Assembly: GCA_945905295.1 (NCBI GenBank)
Contig: CAMDPX010000061.1
Location: 1-33,051 of the forward strand
Direction of reading: 5' to 3'
Source of the DNA: Planctomyces sp. SH-PL62
Lineage (GTDB): Bacteria > Planctomycetota > Planctomycetia > Planctomycetales > Planctomycetaceae
DNA length: 33,051 bases
Part shown: positions 24,077 through 32,996 of the stretch, piece after piece
How the letters are laid out: every line of letters starts with the position of its first letter
How positions within the stretch are numbered: the stretch's first letter is position 1
Notes under the pieces: generated by a model
Seen by the model: only the letters and a program-made list of their open reading frames with translations
What the model was told of the DNA's origin: nothing
Databases searched by the model: none
Position numbers and translations under genes: made by a program

Positions 24077-25669
24077 ATGTCCGCCACTCAGCCTGACACG
24101 ATCACGATCTTCGACACCACCTTGCGCGACGGCGAACAATCGCCCGGTTGCAGCATGAACTCGGCCGAGAAGCTGGAAATCGCGAAGGCGCTCGTGGAAC
24201 TCGGAGTGGACGTCATCGAGGCGGGCTTCCCGATCGCGTCGCCCGACGACTTCGAGGCGGTGCGGGCGATCGCTCGCGAGTTCGGCAGTCGCACGGTCAT
24301 CTGCGGATTGGCTCGCTGTCGTAAACCAGACATCGACCGCGCGTGGGAAGCGTTGAAGGAAGCCGAGAAGTGCCGCGTCCACGTCTTCCTGGCGACCAGT
24401 CCGATCCATCGCGAATTCAAACTGAAGATGGCCGAGGAGGAAATCCTCCGCACGACGGTTGAGATGGTGAAGTACACGCGCGACCTGATGTGCTCGCGGC
24501 CCGACATAACGACGCCGAACTTGGAGTTCTCGCCGGAAGACGCCGCACGCACGGAGCTCGACTTCCTGTGCCAAGTGGTCGAGAAAGCGATCGACGCCGG
24601 CGCGACGACGGTCAACATTCCGGACACCGTCGGCTATGCGACGCCGGAGCATTTCAAACGCTGCATCGAATATCTCATCGCCAACGTGACCAACATCGGC
24701 AAGGCGGTCATCAGTACGCACTGCCACAACGATCTGGGTTTGGCGGTCGCGAACAGCTTGGCCGGCGTCGAAGCGGGTGCTCGGCAAATCGAATGCACGA
24801 TCAACGGCTTGGGCGAGCGGGCTGGAAACGCGGCTCTCGAAGAAATCGTCATGGCGATCAAGACGCGCGGTGACTTCTATGGCGTGAAGACCAACATCAA
24901 CACGCCCAAGCTGTTCCCGATCAGCCGCCTGGTCAGCCGCATCACCGGCATGACGGTGCAGCGCAACAAAGCGATCGTCGGCCAGAATGCGTTCGCACAC
25001 GAGGCCGGCATCCATCAGCACGGGATGCTCCAGAACCGCGCGACTTACGAGATCATGAAGCCCGATGACGTCGGCTACGTCGGCACGAATCTTGTGTTGG
25101 GCAAGCACAGCGGACGACATGCGTTTCGCGATCGCGTCAACTCGCTGGGCTTCGTGTTGGAGCCGGATGTCTTTGAGCGCGTCTTCGACGAATTCATCGC
25201 GCTGTGCGACAAAAAGAAGGACGTCTATGACGCCGACATCGCCGCGCTCATCGAGAGTCATCTCGGCGAGAAGACCGACGTCCCCGATCGCTGGAAGCTG
25301 ATCAGCGTGCAGACGTTTGCCGGAGCCGCCACGATTCCGACCGCCACGGTCGAATTGCAATGCGAGAACGAACCGCCGTGCCGTGATGCCGCCACGGGCG
25401 ACGGACCGCTCGATGCGATCTTCCTGGCCATGAAGCGGATCACCGGCGTCGCGGGGACATTGCGAAACTTCCAAGTCCGCAGCGTCAGCGGTGGTGAGGA
25501 CGCGCAGGGCGAGGCGTTCGTGGAAATCTTTGTCAACGACAAGTCGTATCACGGCAAGGGCATCAGCACCGACATCATCCAGGCCAGCGCCGAGGCGTAT
25601 CTGAAAGCGCTCAACCGCGCGATGTCGGACAAGCAACCGACCAAGCGTGTGCTCGCGCAGCACGATTGA
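24077..25669 (+). CDS. leuA: 2-isopropylmalate synthase
   Basis: LeuA condenses acetyl-CoA with 2-oxoisovalerate to form 2-isopropylmalate, the first committed step of leucine synthesis. The 530-residue protein has [13 protein letters not shown] near residues 12-24 (HMGL-like TIM barrel, catalytic Arg and metal Asp) and the metal-binding [23 protein letters not shown] and the full C-terminal LeuA allosteric domain (from about residue 405) are also present; that domain normally gives leucine feedback inhibition. The ATG at 24077 has GGAGAA seven bases upstream and was preferred to an ATG six codons earlier. A leucine leader and terminator precede it, so expression is probably controlled by leucyl-tRNA level. 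No other leu genes follow directly. Confidence 0.96.
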   Translation: MSATQPDTITIFDTTLRDGEQSPGCSMNSAEKLEIAKALVELGVDVIEAGFPIASPDDFEAVRAIAREFGSRTVICGLARCRKPDIDRAWEALKEAEKCRVHVFLATSPIHREFKLKMAEEEILRTTVEMVKYTRDLMCSRPDITTPNLEFSPEDAARTELDFLCQVVEKAIDAGATTVNIPDTVGYATPEHFKRCIEYLIANVTNIGKAVISTHCHNDLGLAVANSLAGVEAGARQIECTINGLGERAGNAALEEIVMAIKTRGDFYGVKTNINTPKLFPISRLVSRITGMTVQRNKAIVGQNAFAHEAGIHQHGMLQNRATYEIMKPDDVGYVGTNLVLGKHSGRHAFRDRVNSLGFVLEPDVFERVFDEFIALCDKKKDVYDADIAALIESHLGEKTDVPDRWKLISVQTFAGAATIPTATVELQCENEPPCRDAATGDGPLDAIFLAMKRITGVAGTLRNFQVRSVSGGEDAQGEAFVEIFVNDKSYHGKGISTDIIQASAEAYLKALNRAMSDKQPTKRVLAQHD

Positions 25670-25756
25670 TTTCTCTGGCCGACAGCCGTGAACCGATCGC
25701 TGATCGCCGTGATCCTTTTCAAAAATGGTAGATACCGAACACGGGGGACATTGACA

Positions 25757-25864
25757 CAAACCCCACCGAGCTTGCCTCGGTGGTTTTTGGGCTTTTGCAC
25801 TACGCATGCCTCGTACTCGTAGTGCAAATGCCCGTTTCCACCGAGGCAAGCTCGGTGGGGTTTG
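25757..25864. repeat. Inverted repeat with 27-bp perfect arms and a central hairpin
   Basis: The arms at 25757-25783 and 25838-25864 are exactly complementary. Each contains the hairpin CCACCGAG-CTTGC-CTCGGTGG. The spacer holds another palindrome, TTTGCACTACG (25794-25804) with CGTAGTGCAAA (25818-25828). It lies between leuA and the MFS gene and may act as a terminator for leuA. A longer start for the MFS gene would run through it. Confidence 0.85.
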
Positions 25865-25908
25865 CGTCACCCCCGCGCGCGCGGTATGGCGGCGATCGGC
25901 CAAGCTTT

Positions 25909-27114
25909 ATGGAATTGAAAGTCAACGTGACTTCGCTCGACACGACACTGCGTACTGAAGAAGCCGCCGAGGTGCGACGCGGAATGTTCGCGCTGATCGT
26001 GTTGACCGCTTTGCACTTCGTGGTGGACACGATCGCCAGCCAGATCACTCCGCTCTGGCCGACGCTGGAGCAGCATTACCACCTGCCGACGTTTTGGATG
26101 TTGTTCATCTGGACGTTGGCGGGATCGTTCAGCCAGCTCGGCTTTGCTTTGATCGGCGATCGCGCCGCCAGTCGTTGGCTGGTCTGGTGCGGCCCGGCGG
26201 TGAGCTGCGTCTGTTTGGGATGCCTCGGTTTGTTCGAGCACTTCCTCGCACTGGCCGTGTTGCTGTCGATTGCCGGCATGGGGATCGCATCGTTTCATCC
26301 AGAAGGGGCGACGTCGGCGGGCAACTGCTGGCCGAACGCGCGCAGCCGAGCACTTTCGATTTTTGCGATGGGTGGATTTCTCGGTCAGTCGGTCGGACCG
26401 CCCTGCGGTGGTTGGGTCGTGGATCACTTCGGCCTGAGCGCTTTGTCGCGCGGCATCGCGATTGGTTTGGCGCTGATCCTCGCGCTGCGGTTGGTGTATC
26501 GCCCGACGGTTGCTCCGGCGCGGAGTCACGCGAACGTGACCGCCGGAACCTGGACCGTCTTGAAGAAACGGCAATCGGTGCTGCTGATGTTGTTGACGGT
26601 GGGGACCGTCCGCGTGATCGCGACCGCCGGAGTGCCGATCACACTGGCGTACTGGTTGAAGTCTCTCGAATTCTCCGACGGAGAAATCGGAGCGGTGCAG
26701 TCGCCGTATCTGGCGGGCATCGGCTTGGGCGGATTGCTCGCCGCGATTTTCGTGCGCTCGCAACGGGAACGACTGACGTTGTGGCTGGTGCCGCTGTTCT
26801 GCGTCCCCTGCCTGCTGGCAATGCCGAGCTTGCAGGGATTCGCGCTCTCGGCGGCCGCGGGTGCGACGGGATTGTTCTTGGGAATCGCGCAGCCGGTTTT
26901 TATTAGTTACGGACAGCAGTTGTTTCCAGAGAGTCAGCGTGTCGCCAGTTCAATCACGATGGGGGTGAGTTGGGGTGCGGGGGGCGCGATCGTCGCCGCT
27001 CTGATCGACGTGTGCGGCCGGAGACAGTCCTACGACCTCGCGTTCGTGGTGTTCGCCGTGGCCGTGATGATTTCGAGCGTGCTGTGCGTGCTGCTGCCGC
27101 GCGTGCGCTCGTAG
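25909..27114 (+). CDS. Major facilitator superfamily transporter
   Basis: The 401-residue protein has about 12 membrane segments: FALIVLTALHFVVDTIASQI near residue 24, GIASFHPEGATSAG, GGFLGQSVGPPCGGWVVDHFG and others. The HFVVDT and FHPEG segments resemble the fosmidomycin-resistance (Fsr-like) group of MFS exporters. The substrate cannot be told from sequence. The ATG at 25909 was chosen because earlier in-frame starts are translated from the palindromic repeat 25757-25864. The stop codon TAG is the TAG of the GTAG foot of the repeat at 27111-27170. Confidence 0.85.
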   Translation: MELKVNVTSLDTTLRTEEAAEVRRGMFALIVLTALHFVVDTIASQITPLWPTLEQHYHLPTFWMLFIWTLAGSFSQLGFALIGDRAASRWLVWCGPAVSCVCLGCLGLFEHFLALAVLLSIAGMGIASFHPEGATSAGNCWPNARSRALSIFAMGGFLGQSVGPPCGGWVVDHFGLSALSRGIAIGLALILALRLVYRPTVAPARSHANVTAGTWTVLKKRQSVLLMLLTVGTVRVIATAGVPITLAYWLKSLEFSDGEIGAVQSPYLAGIGLGGLLAAIFVRSQRERLTLWLVPLFCVPCLLAMPSLQGFALSAAAGATGLFLGIAQPVFISYGQQLFPESQRVASSITMGVSWGAGGAIVAALIDVCGRRQSYDLAFVVFAVAVMISSVLCVLLPRVRS

Positions 27115-27170
27115 TGACCCGATTCATCGGGTCCAGGTCGTGCGTTCGACCCCATGAATGGGGTCACTAC
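27111..27170. repeat. REP-like inverted pair forming the ends of two convergent genes
   Basis: The left unit is GTAG + T + GACCCGA-TTCA-TCGGGTC. The right unit on the other strand is GTAG + T + GACCCCA-TTCA-TGGGGTC. One stem pair is C/G-swapped with its partner also changed, while the loop TTCA is constant. The TAG of the left foot (27112-27114) is the stop of the MFS gene, and the TAG of the right foot (27169-27167, minus strand) is the stop of the dehydrogenase gene. It probably also ends transcription both ways. Confidence 0.85.
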
Positions 27171-28117
27171 GAGCGCTGGCGTGCGTGAAACAGCCGCAGC
27201 AGCGACAAGTAGCGCTGATCTCGGTCGGAGCGAACCTGATCGGCGACTTCGGGTGGATACTCGTAAAAGCCACGTCCGGTTTTGAAGCCGTGATGTCCGG
27301 CGTCCACAATCGCTTGCACCTTGGGCGGGACTTCAGTTCCCGAGGCAATCTGCGGCGCGAGGTTGCGGAACACGGCCGTTTGAATGTCGAGCCCGCCGAA
27401 ATCGTGAATTCGCAGCGGGCCGAGCGCGGCCAGTCGAAAGCCCATGCTTCCTTGAATCGCCGCGTCGATGTCTTCGACCGACGCAACGCCGCGATCGAGC
27501 AAGTCCCAGACTTCACGCATCACGGCGATCTGCACGCGATTGACGAGGAAGCCGGGCAACTCTTGATTGATCCGAATCGCCAGCTTGCCGGAACGCCGCA
27601 GCAATTCGAGCGTCGCTTGAATCGTTCCTTCGTTTGTCTGTGGACTGCCGACAACCTCGACCGTCGGCACGATGTGCGGTGGATTGAACCAATGTGTGAC
27701 CACGGCGCGTTCTGGTCGTCTCAGCCGGGCACCGGATTGCGAGATCGGAAACGTCGACGAGTTGCTCGCGAGAATCGCATCGTCGCTCACGTCGCGTTCG
27801 ATCCGCTCGAACAGTTCCTGCTTGGCGGCCAAGTCCTCACGCACCGCTTCGGTCACGAACTCCGCGTGGCGAACGGCCTCCGCTTCGGTGCGGCAAACTC
27901 GCAGACGCTTCAGCACCGAGTCGATTTGGTCAGCCTCGAACAACTCTGCTTCGACGAAGTCGCGGAGGTTCTGCCGGACTCGGTCGTGCAGCGAGTCGCC
28001 CGCCGCGCTGATTTCATCGAAGCCCGTGACTTCGCAGCCGGCCATCGCGAATGTCTGAGCGATGCCGTGCCCCATTGTGCCGAGTCCAAGTACGGCGACT
28101 CGCTGAAGAACCTTCAT
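27167..28117 (-). CDS. 3-hydroxyacyl-CoA dehydrogenase family protein
   Basis: The 316-residue protein has the NAD-binding motif VAVLGLGTMGHGIA at residues 8-21 and the conserved ILASNSSTFPIS. THWFNPPHIVPTVEVV (about residue 145) holds the catalytic His, and a C-terminal dimer domain starts PGFLVNRVQIAVMRE. This is the layout of short 3-hydroxyacyl-CoA dehydrogenases (PaaH/Hbd) acting on 3-hydroxybutyryl-CoA. L-gulonate dehydrogenase-like relatives have the same fold, so the substrate remains open. It is cytoplasmic. It lies downstream of the PilT-like gene on the same strand, separated by a family C palindrome. Confidence 0.88.
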   Translation of the reverse strand: MKVLQRVAVLGLGTMGHGIAQTFAMAGCEVTGFDEISAAGDSLHDRVRQNLRDFVEAELFEADQIDSVLKRLRVCRTEAEAVRHAEFVTEAVREDLAAKQELFERIERDVSDDAILASNSSTFPISQSGARLRRPERAVVTHWFNPPHIVPTVEVVGSPQTNEGTIQATLELLRRSGKLAIRINQELPGFLVNRVQIAVMREVWDLLDRGVASVEDIDAAIQGSMGFRLAALGPLRIHDFGGLDIQTAVFRNLAPQIASGTEVPPKVQAIVDAGHHGFKTGRGFYEYPPEVADQVRSDRDQRYLSLLRLFHARQRS

Positions 28118-28159
28118 GAATGATTCCTAACCCGGCAGTGCCGCTACCAAAAAAGTTTA

Positions 28160-28236
28160 GGCGAGCGGGGCGGCGTCAGCCCCCCGGTCTGAGTTCGAAA
28201 CGCAACCACCGGGGGGCTGACGCCGCCCCGCTCGCC
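28160..28236. repeat. GC-rich palindromic repeat (family C, copy 2)
   Basis: The arm beginning GGCGAGCGGGGCGGCG is perfectly inverted at the right end (..CGCCGCCCCGCTCGCC), with about 20 bases between arms. Each arm has a small GGGGC-GGCGTCA-GCCCC hairpin. Other copies are at 4-32 (half), 29543-29636 and 32997-33051 (cut by the window end). Confidence 0.9.
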
Positions 28237-28273
28237 AAGACATGTGCGAATTGGCGATGCGAGACTTCTACGC

Positions 28274-29446
28274 TTACAGAATTCCCGCGCCACGAACATC
28301 GATGCCCTTCAAGGCCATCTTCAGCTCTTCGATGTTCGGGGAGATTTCGAAGGCGTCGGAGCGGCTGATCAATTCTTTGTCGATGAAGTGCTTCAGCGAG
28401 TCGTTGAACAACTGCATGCCGTCTTCTTTGCCGATGCGGATGGCGGCGGCCAGTTTGTTGTCTTGCTCTTCCAGGACCAGTTTGCGGACGACGCTGTTGA
28501 AGAGCATCAGTTCGATGATCGGCACGCGGCTGGGCTTGTCGACGATGGTCTTGATCAGCTTCTGAGCGACGATGGCCTTCATGTTGAATGCCATCGCACC
28601 GCGCAGAGCCTTGTGCATGTCTTGCGGAAAGAGGTCCAGAATACGGCCGATGCACGACGGAGCATTCGAGGCGTGAATCGTACCGTAGACCAAGTGCCCG
28701 GTTTCGGCGGCGTGGATCGCGGTGCCGAACGATTCCTGATCGCGCATTTCGCCCACCAGCATGATGTCCGGGTCTTGTCGCACGGCGTGCTTCATGGCGA
28801 TATGAAAATCCTTCACGTCCATGCCGACCTCACGCTGATTGATCAGCGCCTTGTCCGGCGTGTAGACGAACTCGATCGGGTCTTCGATCGTCAGGATGTG
28901 GACGCTCTTGCGATGATTGATCAGATCCAGCATCGAAGCGATCGTCGTTGACTTGCCGGAACCGGTGACGCCGGCGAGTAACACCATGCCTTGATCGTAT
29001 TCGGTCAGCCATTCCATCGACGGCGGCAGGTACAGGCCCTCGAAGTTGGGGATCGAGCGTTCGACTTTACGGCTGACCATGCCGGGAATTCCCATCTGCG
29101 TGAAGAGGTTCACGCGGAACCGCCATTTGTCCCCCTCCACATCCACGACATGTGAAAAGTCGGAGCCTCCTTCATCCCAGAAGATGTTGGTCAGCCGCTC
29201 GTCCATCATCGGCATCAGCAGCGCTTCCATCTTCTCTTTGGTGATCGGCTCCATGTCCAACGGCACCAGCGTCCCCTTGATGCGAAAGATCGGCGGCCGG
29301 CCCACCTGCATGTGCAAGTCCGAGCCTTTGTGCTTGACCATCGCACGGAAGATCTTGTCGACCTCCAGACTCTTGGTGGCTCCGAATTCGCGCTTGACGA
29401 TGGGCTTAGGTTGCGAAGCAGCGGCGGGAGCAGCATGACCGGACAT
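28274..29446 (-). CDS. PilT-like type IV pilus retraction/twitching ATPase
   Basis: The 390-residue protein has an N-terminal PAS-like region (SDLHMQVGRPPIFRIKG) and then the PilT ATPase core. GVTGSGKSTT at residues 159-168 is Walker A, ILTIEDPIE at 184-192 is the Asp box, IMLVGEMRD at 228-236 is Walker B, and TGHLVYGTIHA at 249-259 is the His box. PilT hexamers power type IV pilus retraction at the inner membrane. The AIRIGKEDGMQ segment replaces the more usual AIREGK/GxxQM end. No pilus structural genes are in the window, so it could also serve another secretion-type machine. The ATG at 29446 is preceded by GAGG at good spacing; longer starts read into repeat sequence. Confidence 0.9.
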   Translation of the reverse strand: MSGHAAPAAASQPKPIVKREFGATKSLEVDKIFRAMVKHKGSDLHMQVGRPPIFRIKGTLVPLDMEPITKEKMEALLMPMMDERLTNIFWDEGGSDFSHVVDVEGDKWRFRVNLFTQMGIPGMVSRKVERSIPNFEGLYLPPSMEWLTEYDQGMVLLAGVTGSGKSTTIASMLDLINHRKSVHILTIEDPIEFVYTPDKALINQREVGMDVKDFHIAMKHAVRQDPDIMLVGEMRDQESFGTAIHAAETGHLVYGTIHASNAPSCIGRILDLFPQDMHKALRGAMAFNMKAIVAQKLIKTIVDKPSRVPIIELMLFNSVVRKLVLEEQDNKLAAAIRIGKEDGMQLFNDSLKHFIDKELISRSDAFEISPNIEELKMALKGIDVRGAGIL

Positions 29447-29542
29447 GGCGAACACCTCACGAAAGGATGAAACAAAGACGAGCGAGCCGCCAATTTCGCG
29501 GCGGCAATTGCCAGTGAGTTGTAATCGAGCCTTTGATGCTCT

Positions 29543-29636
29543 GGCGAGCGGGGCGGCGTCAGCCCCCCGGTTTTTGGCGGCCAGCGTGACCACTGGGGAA
29601 TCGGGGAACCGGGGGGCTGACGCCGCCCCGCTCGCC
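29543..29636. repeat. GC-rich palindromic repeat (family C, copy 3)
   Basis: The arms match copy 2 exactly over about 30 bases (GGCGAGCGGGGCGGCG..). The spacer is longer (about 35 bases) and unrelated in sequence. Confidence 0.9.
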
Positions 29637-29717
29637 AATTTGTTCGCACACGTTGGCGAGTTCGACGTCTCGTGGCGACTTTGCTAGAAGGATCGCCCTT
29701 CGGGGTCACATACCACC

Positions 29718-29780
29718 GTAGCCTGACTCTCCGAGCCGGGACATCTGCGGAAGGATTCCCGACTCGGAGAGTCAGGCTAC
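29718..29780. repeat. REP-like inverted pair (GTAG type), intact relative of 15994-16159
   Basis: The left unit is GTAG + CCTGACTC-TCC-GAGCCGGG. The right unit, inverted, is GTAG + CCTGACTC-TCC-GAGTCGGG, an 8-bp stem with one G-T pair. The spacer is about 17 bases. It ends 16 bases before the MBL-fold gene start codon. Confidence 0.85.
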
Positions 29781-29796
29781 GTTGAAAAGGAAAACC

Positions 29797-30741
29797 ATGC
29801 CGCAGCGACATCGACGTGTGAGTTTGATTGGGTTCTCAGTCCTCGTGCTGGTCGGCCTGTCCGGCTGGGCGGTCGGTTGGTTCAAGCCGAATGAGACCAC
29901 CGTCACCGAGATCGCCCCCGGCGTCTTCGTCCGCAAGATGGAAACCGAACCGAAATTCCTCGGCAGCAATCAGGGCTGGGTCATCTTCAAGGACTTCGTG
30001 CTGGTCGTCGAAGCCAGCTTCCCGACTCAGGCCGAAGCGGTCATCAAGGAAATCCGCAAGACGACCGATAAGCCGATTCGCTACGTCTTCGACACGCACT
30101 ACCACGGCGATCACGCGGACGGCAATCCGGTCTTCGTCAACATCGGAGCGTCTCCGATCGCGTCCGAAAACAGCAAAGAACTCTTCGAGACCAAAGGCCG
30201 CGCCGGCTTCGAGAAGACGCAAAAGGATAATCCCACAGAGTTCGGCCACGGCTCGCTGAAGTTCGCCCCCGCCTCGTTGTACTTCCCAACGAAGCTGGTC
30301 ATCGACGACGGCACCCAGCGCGTCGAGCTATTGCACTTCGGCCACGCTCACACGGCGGGTGACGCCGTCGCCTGGCTGCCCAAGCACGGCATCGTCTTTA
30401 CCGGCGACGCCTGCGTGAACGGAGCCTTCAACTACGCCGGTGACTCGAACACCGAGAGCTGGATCGGCGTGCTCACCAAGCTGCAAGAACTTCCGATCAA
30501 AATGATCTGCCCCGGACACGGAGATGTGACCGGCAAGGAACTGCTGGCGACTCAGAAGCGCTGGTTCGTCGAGCTCCGCGAAGCAGTTCAGATGGCGATC
30601 GACAAAGGGAAGTCGCTCGATGAAATCAAGAAAGAACTTCAGGTGCCGTTCTACAAAGATTGGACCGGCGTCGATGCGAAGACCCGCGTTGAGAACATCG
30701 AGCATGTTTACGGCGAACTGACGAAGCGCAAGGCGGGATGA
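29797..30741 (+). CDS. Metallo-beta-lactamase-fold hydrolase, membrane-anchored or exported
   Basis: The 314-residue protein has a hydrophobic N-terminal segment (VSLIGFSVLVLVGLSGWAVGW) that acts as signal or anchor. The MBL metal site is complete: H101-Y-H103-G-D105-H106, H185 in HAHTAGD, D204 in FTGDACV and H241 in PGHGDVTG. This resembles subclass B3-like and quinoprotein relay MBL proteins. Hydrolysis of a thioester, lactone or similar substrate outside the cytoplasm is likely; antibiotic resistance cannot be inferred. The C-terminal tail (about 55 residues) is helical and charged. AAAAGG seven bases before the ATG at 29797 supports this start; a REP-like pair lies just upstream. Confidence 0.87.
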   Translation: MPQRHRRVSLIGFSVLVLVGLSGWAVGWFKPNETTVTEIAPGVFVRKMETEPKFLGSNQGWVIFKDFVLVVEASFPTQAEAVIKEIRKTTDKPIRYVFDTHYHGDHADGNPVFVNIGASPIASENSKELFETKGRAGFEKTQKDNPTEFGHGSLKFAPASLYFPTKLVIDDGTQRVELLHFGHAHTAGDAVAWLPKHGIVFTGDACVNGAFNYAGDSNTESWIGVLTKLQELPIKMICPGHGDVTGKELLATQKRWFVELREAVQMAIDKGKSLDEIKKELQVPFYKDWTGVDAKTRVENIEHVYGELTKRKAG

Positions 30742-30772
30742 AGCCGGTCGATTTTTTTTCGTGAAGCCAGAA

Positions 30773-30864
30773 GCTGACAGAAATATGGGGACAGAAAAAA
30801 CTGGGCGACCTTCGTTCGTTGGCATCCGCTCGCGTTAAGTATGGCTCGTGATTTTTCTGTCAGC
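30773..30864. repeat. 11-bp inverted repeat in the gap before the last gene
   Basis: GCTGACAGAAA (30773-30783) and its exact complement TTTCTGTCAGC (30854-30864) flank about 70 bases. ATGGGGACAGAAAAAAC in between repeats part of the left arm. It may be a decayed repeat element. Confidence 0.5.
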
Positions 30865-30943
30865 CACTTGAAGCCAACCACCATCGCTGTCGGCATCAGC
30901 GGAAAGTGTTCACAAAATGCAGCCGATCAACCGGAGCCGCGTC

Positions 30944-32971
30944 ATGATTTTCCGCCCTCCATTTTTCGCCAGTCTGTTCCTTTGCGTCTTACTGCCGAGC
31001 GTTCTCCCCGCCGCCGTCACACGGATCGAAATCAAAACGCGCGAGCCGTATCTCGAAGGCCGAATGTTCGACGGAGTCGGCTCCTACGAACGCCTGCGAG
31101 GCAAAGCGTTTTTTGCGGTCGATCCGAAGCACACCGCGAATCAAACGGTGATCGACTTGGAGTTGGCTCCCAAGAACGACGCCGGCTTGGTCGAGTTCTC
31201 AACCGATGTTGAGATCCTCACGCCGAAAGACTTGAGCAAAGCGAACGGCGCGATGCTGTACGACGTCAACAATCGCGGCGGCAAACTCGCACTCGGCATG
31301 TTTAACACCGGGGCGGACGAGTTCCTGATGCGGAAGGGTTACGTCGTCATCTGGAGCGGCTGGATCGCCGAGACTCAACCGGGAGGCGGCCGACTGCGGC
31401 TCACCGCGCCCGTCGCGACCGAGAACGGGAAGCCGCTCACCGGACCTGTGCGGGCGGAGTTCGTCATCGAAGCTCCAGCCGAACGGCACACGCTGGCGAT
31501 GTGGGCCAATCAAGGCAGCTACGAACCGACCGAACGGGGCGAGCGCGAAGCGGTGCTCACCTGGCGGTCGCGAGAAAAAGATGCGCGAGTCGTCATCCCG
31601 CGTAAACAGTGGCGACTCGAGAAACGCACGGTCGAAGACAACGGCGAGCGCGGACAGTTGCCGCTCATCGAACTGGTCGTCGCGGGTGGCTTGCAGCCGG
31701 GCTACATCTACGAGCTCGTTTACGAAGCTCAAGGCTCGATCGTGCAGGGACTCGGCTTAGCTGGGATTCGCGATCTGCTGTCGTTCCTCAAGCACGAGAC
31801 GTCCGCGAAGAATCCACTGTTCATGGCGGAACCCAAGAAGTCGTCGGTGAAGTTCACGTATGGCTTCGGCGTCTCGCAGTCAGGCCGCTGCTTGCGACAG
31901 TTCTTGTACGACGGCTTCAACGCGGATGAGTCCGGCCGGCAAGTCTTTGATGGCGTGATCCCACACGTCGCCGGCGGAGGGCTTGGATTCTTCAATCATC
32001 GGTTCGCCTCGCCGACTCGGCACAACGGCCAGCACGACAATCATCTCTTTCCGGCCGATCAGTTCCCGTTCACTTACGGCGACGAGATCGACTCTTTCAC
32101 CGGCCGCGAGGACGGCATTTTGCATCGCGACCGCGCTCGCGGCACGGTGCCGCGCGTCATGCACACGCAAAGCAGCAGCGAGTACTGGCATCGAGCCGGC
32201 TCGTTGGTACATACCGATCCGCTCGGAAAGCGGGACGCAAAGCTGCCGCCGGAGGTCCGCGTGTATTGCTTCGGCGGCACGCAGCACGGAGCCGGCGGTG
32301 GCTTCGCGGCGACGGCTCCGGGGAACGGACAACTCATCACGAACCCGGCCGACTATCGGCCGCTGTTGCGAGCATTACTCACGGCGCTCGACGGATGGGT
32401 TCGCACCGGGCAGGAACCGCCACCCAGCACGCACCCACGCATTGCCGACGGGACGCTCGTCGGCTGGCGCGAATCGGAGAGCGGCTGGCATGGAATCCCC
32501 GGTGTCCGTTATCCGGAAGTGATCCAACAGCCGGAGCATCTCGATCGCGGGCCGGAGTTCTATCGCTTCCGCCGTTCGACCATCGAACCGCCGATCAGCC
32601 GCGGGAATTACGTGGTCAACATTCCGAAGTGTGGCCCGGACAACAATGAACTCGGCACGCTGTTGCTGCCGGCCGTCGCGGTGCCGGTCGCGACCTACAC
32701 CAGTTGGAATACGCGCGGCCGCAGCGTCGGCGCGGAGAATGAAATGCTCGGCCTGCAAGGCGGATACATTCCGTTCGTGAAGACCAAGGCCGACCGCGAA
32801 AAGCTTGGCGATCCGCGTCCCGCGTTGCTGGAGCGGTATCGCGACTTCGCGGATTTCCAAACTCAGTACCGAAAAGTCGTCGACCGCATGGTCGAAGAAC
32901 GCACGTTGCTCTCCGAAGATGTTGCCGGCCTGATGAACTTGGCGGATCGCTGGCGTCCGCTGTTCGAGTGA
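30944..32971 (+). CDS. Alpha/beta hydrolase domain-containing protein (large, secreted)
   Basis: The 675-residue product has a signal peptide (PPFFASLFLCVLLPSVLPAAV). Its sequence then resembles the family called alpha/beta hydrolase domain-containing protein: REPYLEGRMFDGVGSYERLRGKA near residue 30, the YDVNNRGGK segment, and GVSQSGR near residue 310 as nucleophile elbow. The HNLFPADQFPFTYG-like stretch and GTQHGAG could hold acid and histidine residues. The reaction is not known. GGAG at 30932-30935 makes ATG 30944 the better start; the ATG at 30917 adds nine residues before the signal peptide and is possible. A family C repeat begins 25 bases after the stop. Confidence 0.82.
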   Translation: MIFRPPFFASLFLCVLLPSVLPAAVTRIEIKTREPYLEGRMFDGVGSYERLRGKAFFAVDPKHTANQTVIDLELAPKNDAGLVEFSTDVEILTPKDLSKANGAMLYDVNNRGGKLALGMFNTGADEFLMRKGYVVIWSGWIAETQPGGGRLRLTAPVATENGKPLTGPVRAEFVIEAPAERHTLAMWANQGSYEPTERGEREAVLTWRSREKDARVVIPRKQWRLEKRTVEDNGERGQLPLIELVVAGGLQPGYIYELVYEAQGSIVQGLGLAGIRDLLSFLKHETSAKNPLFMAEPKKSSVKFTYGFGVSQSGRCLRQFLYDGFNADESGRQVFDGVIPHVAGGGLGFFNHRFASPTRHNGQHDNHLFPADQFPFTYGDEIDSFTGREDGILHRDRARGTVPRVMHTQSSSEYWHRAGSLVHTDPLGKRDAKLPPEVRVYCFGGTQHGAGGGFAATAPGNGQLITNPADYRPLLRALLTALDGWVRTGQEPPPSTHPRIADGTLVGWRESESGWHGIPGVRYPEVIQQPEHLDRGPEFYRFRRSTIEPPISRGNYVVNIPKCGPDNNELGTLLLPAVAVPVATYTSWNTRGRSVGAENEMLGLQGGYIPFVKTKADREKLGDPRPALLERYRDFADFQTQYRKVVDRMVEERTLLSEDVAGLMNLADRWRPLFE

Positions 32972-32996
32972 GCGATTCTTCGCCCTCGAACACTTA

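Larger units (their letters stand above)
29447..29796. other. 350-base divergent region made largely of repeats
   Basis: This region separates the PilT-like gene (-) from the MBL-fold gene (+). It contains a family C palindrome (29543-29636) and a REP-like inverted pair (29718-29780). No promoter was recognised with confidence. Confidence 0.7.

Noticed and set aside
23999-25903. 634-codon open frame on the minus strand across leuA
   Set aside because: It is the antisense shadow of leuA, whose motifs are complete; the predicted protein is rich in R, D, H and V with no family resemblance, as expected in high-GC DNA.
25780-25908. Extended N-terminus for the MFS transporter
   Set aside because: It is translated from the inverted repeat at 25757-25864.
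29797-30741. Beta-lactam resistance gene
   Set aside because: The metal-binding motifs are common to the whole MBL fold and nothing points to beta-lactams.
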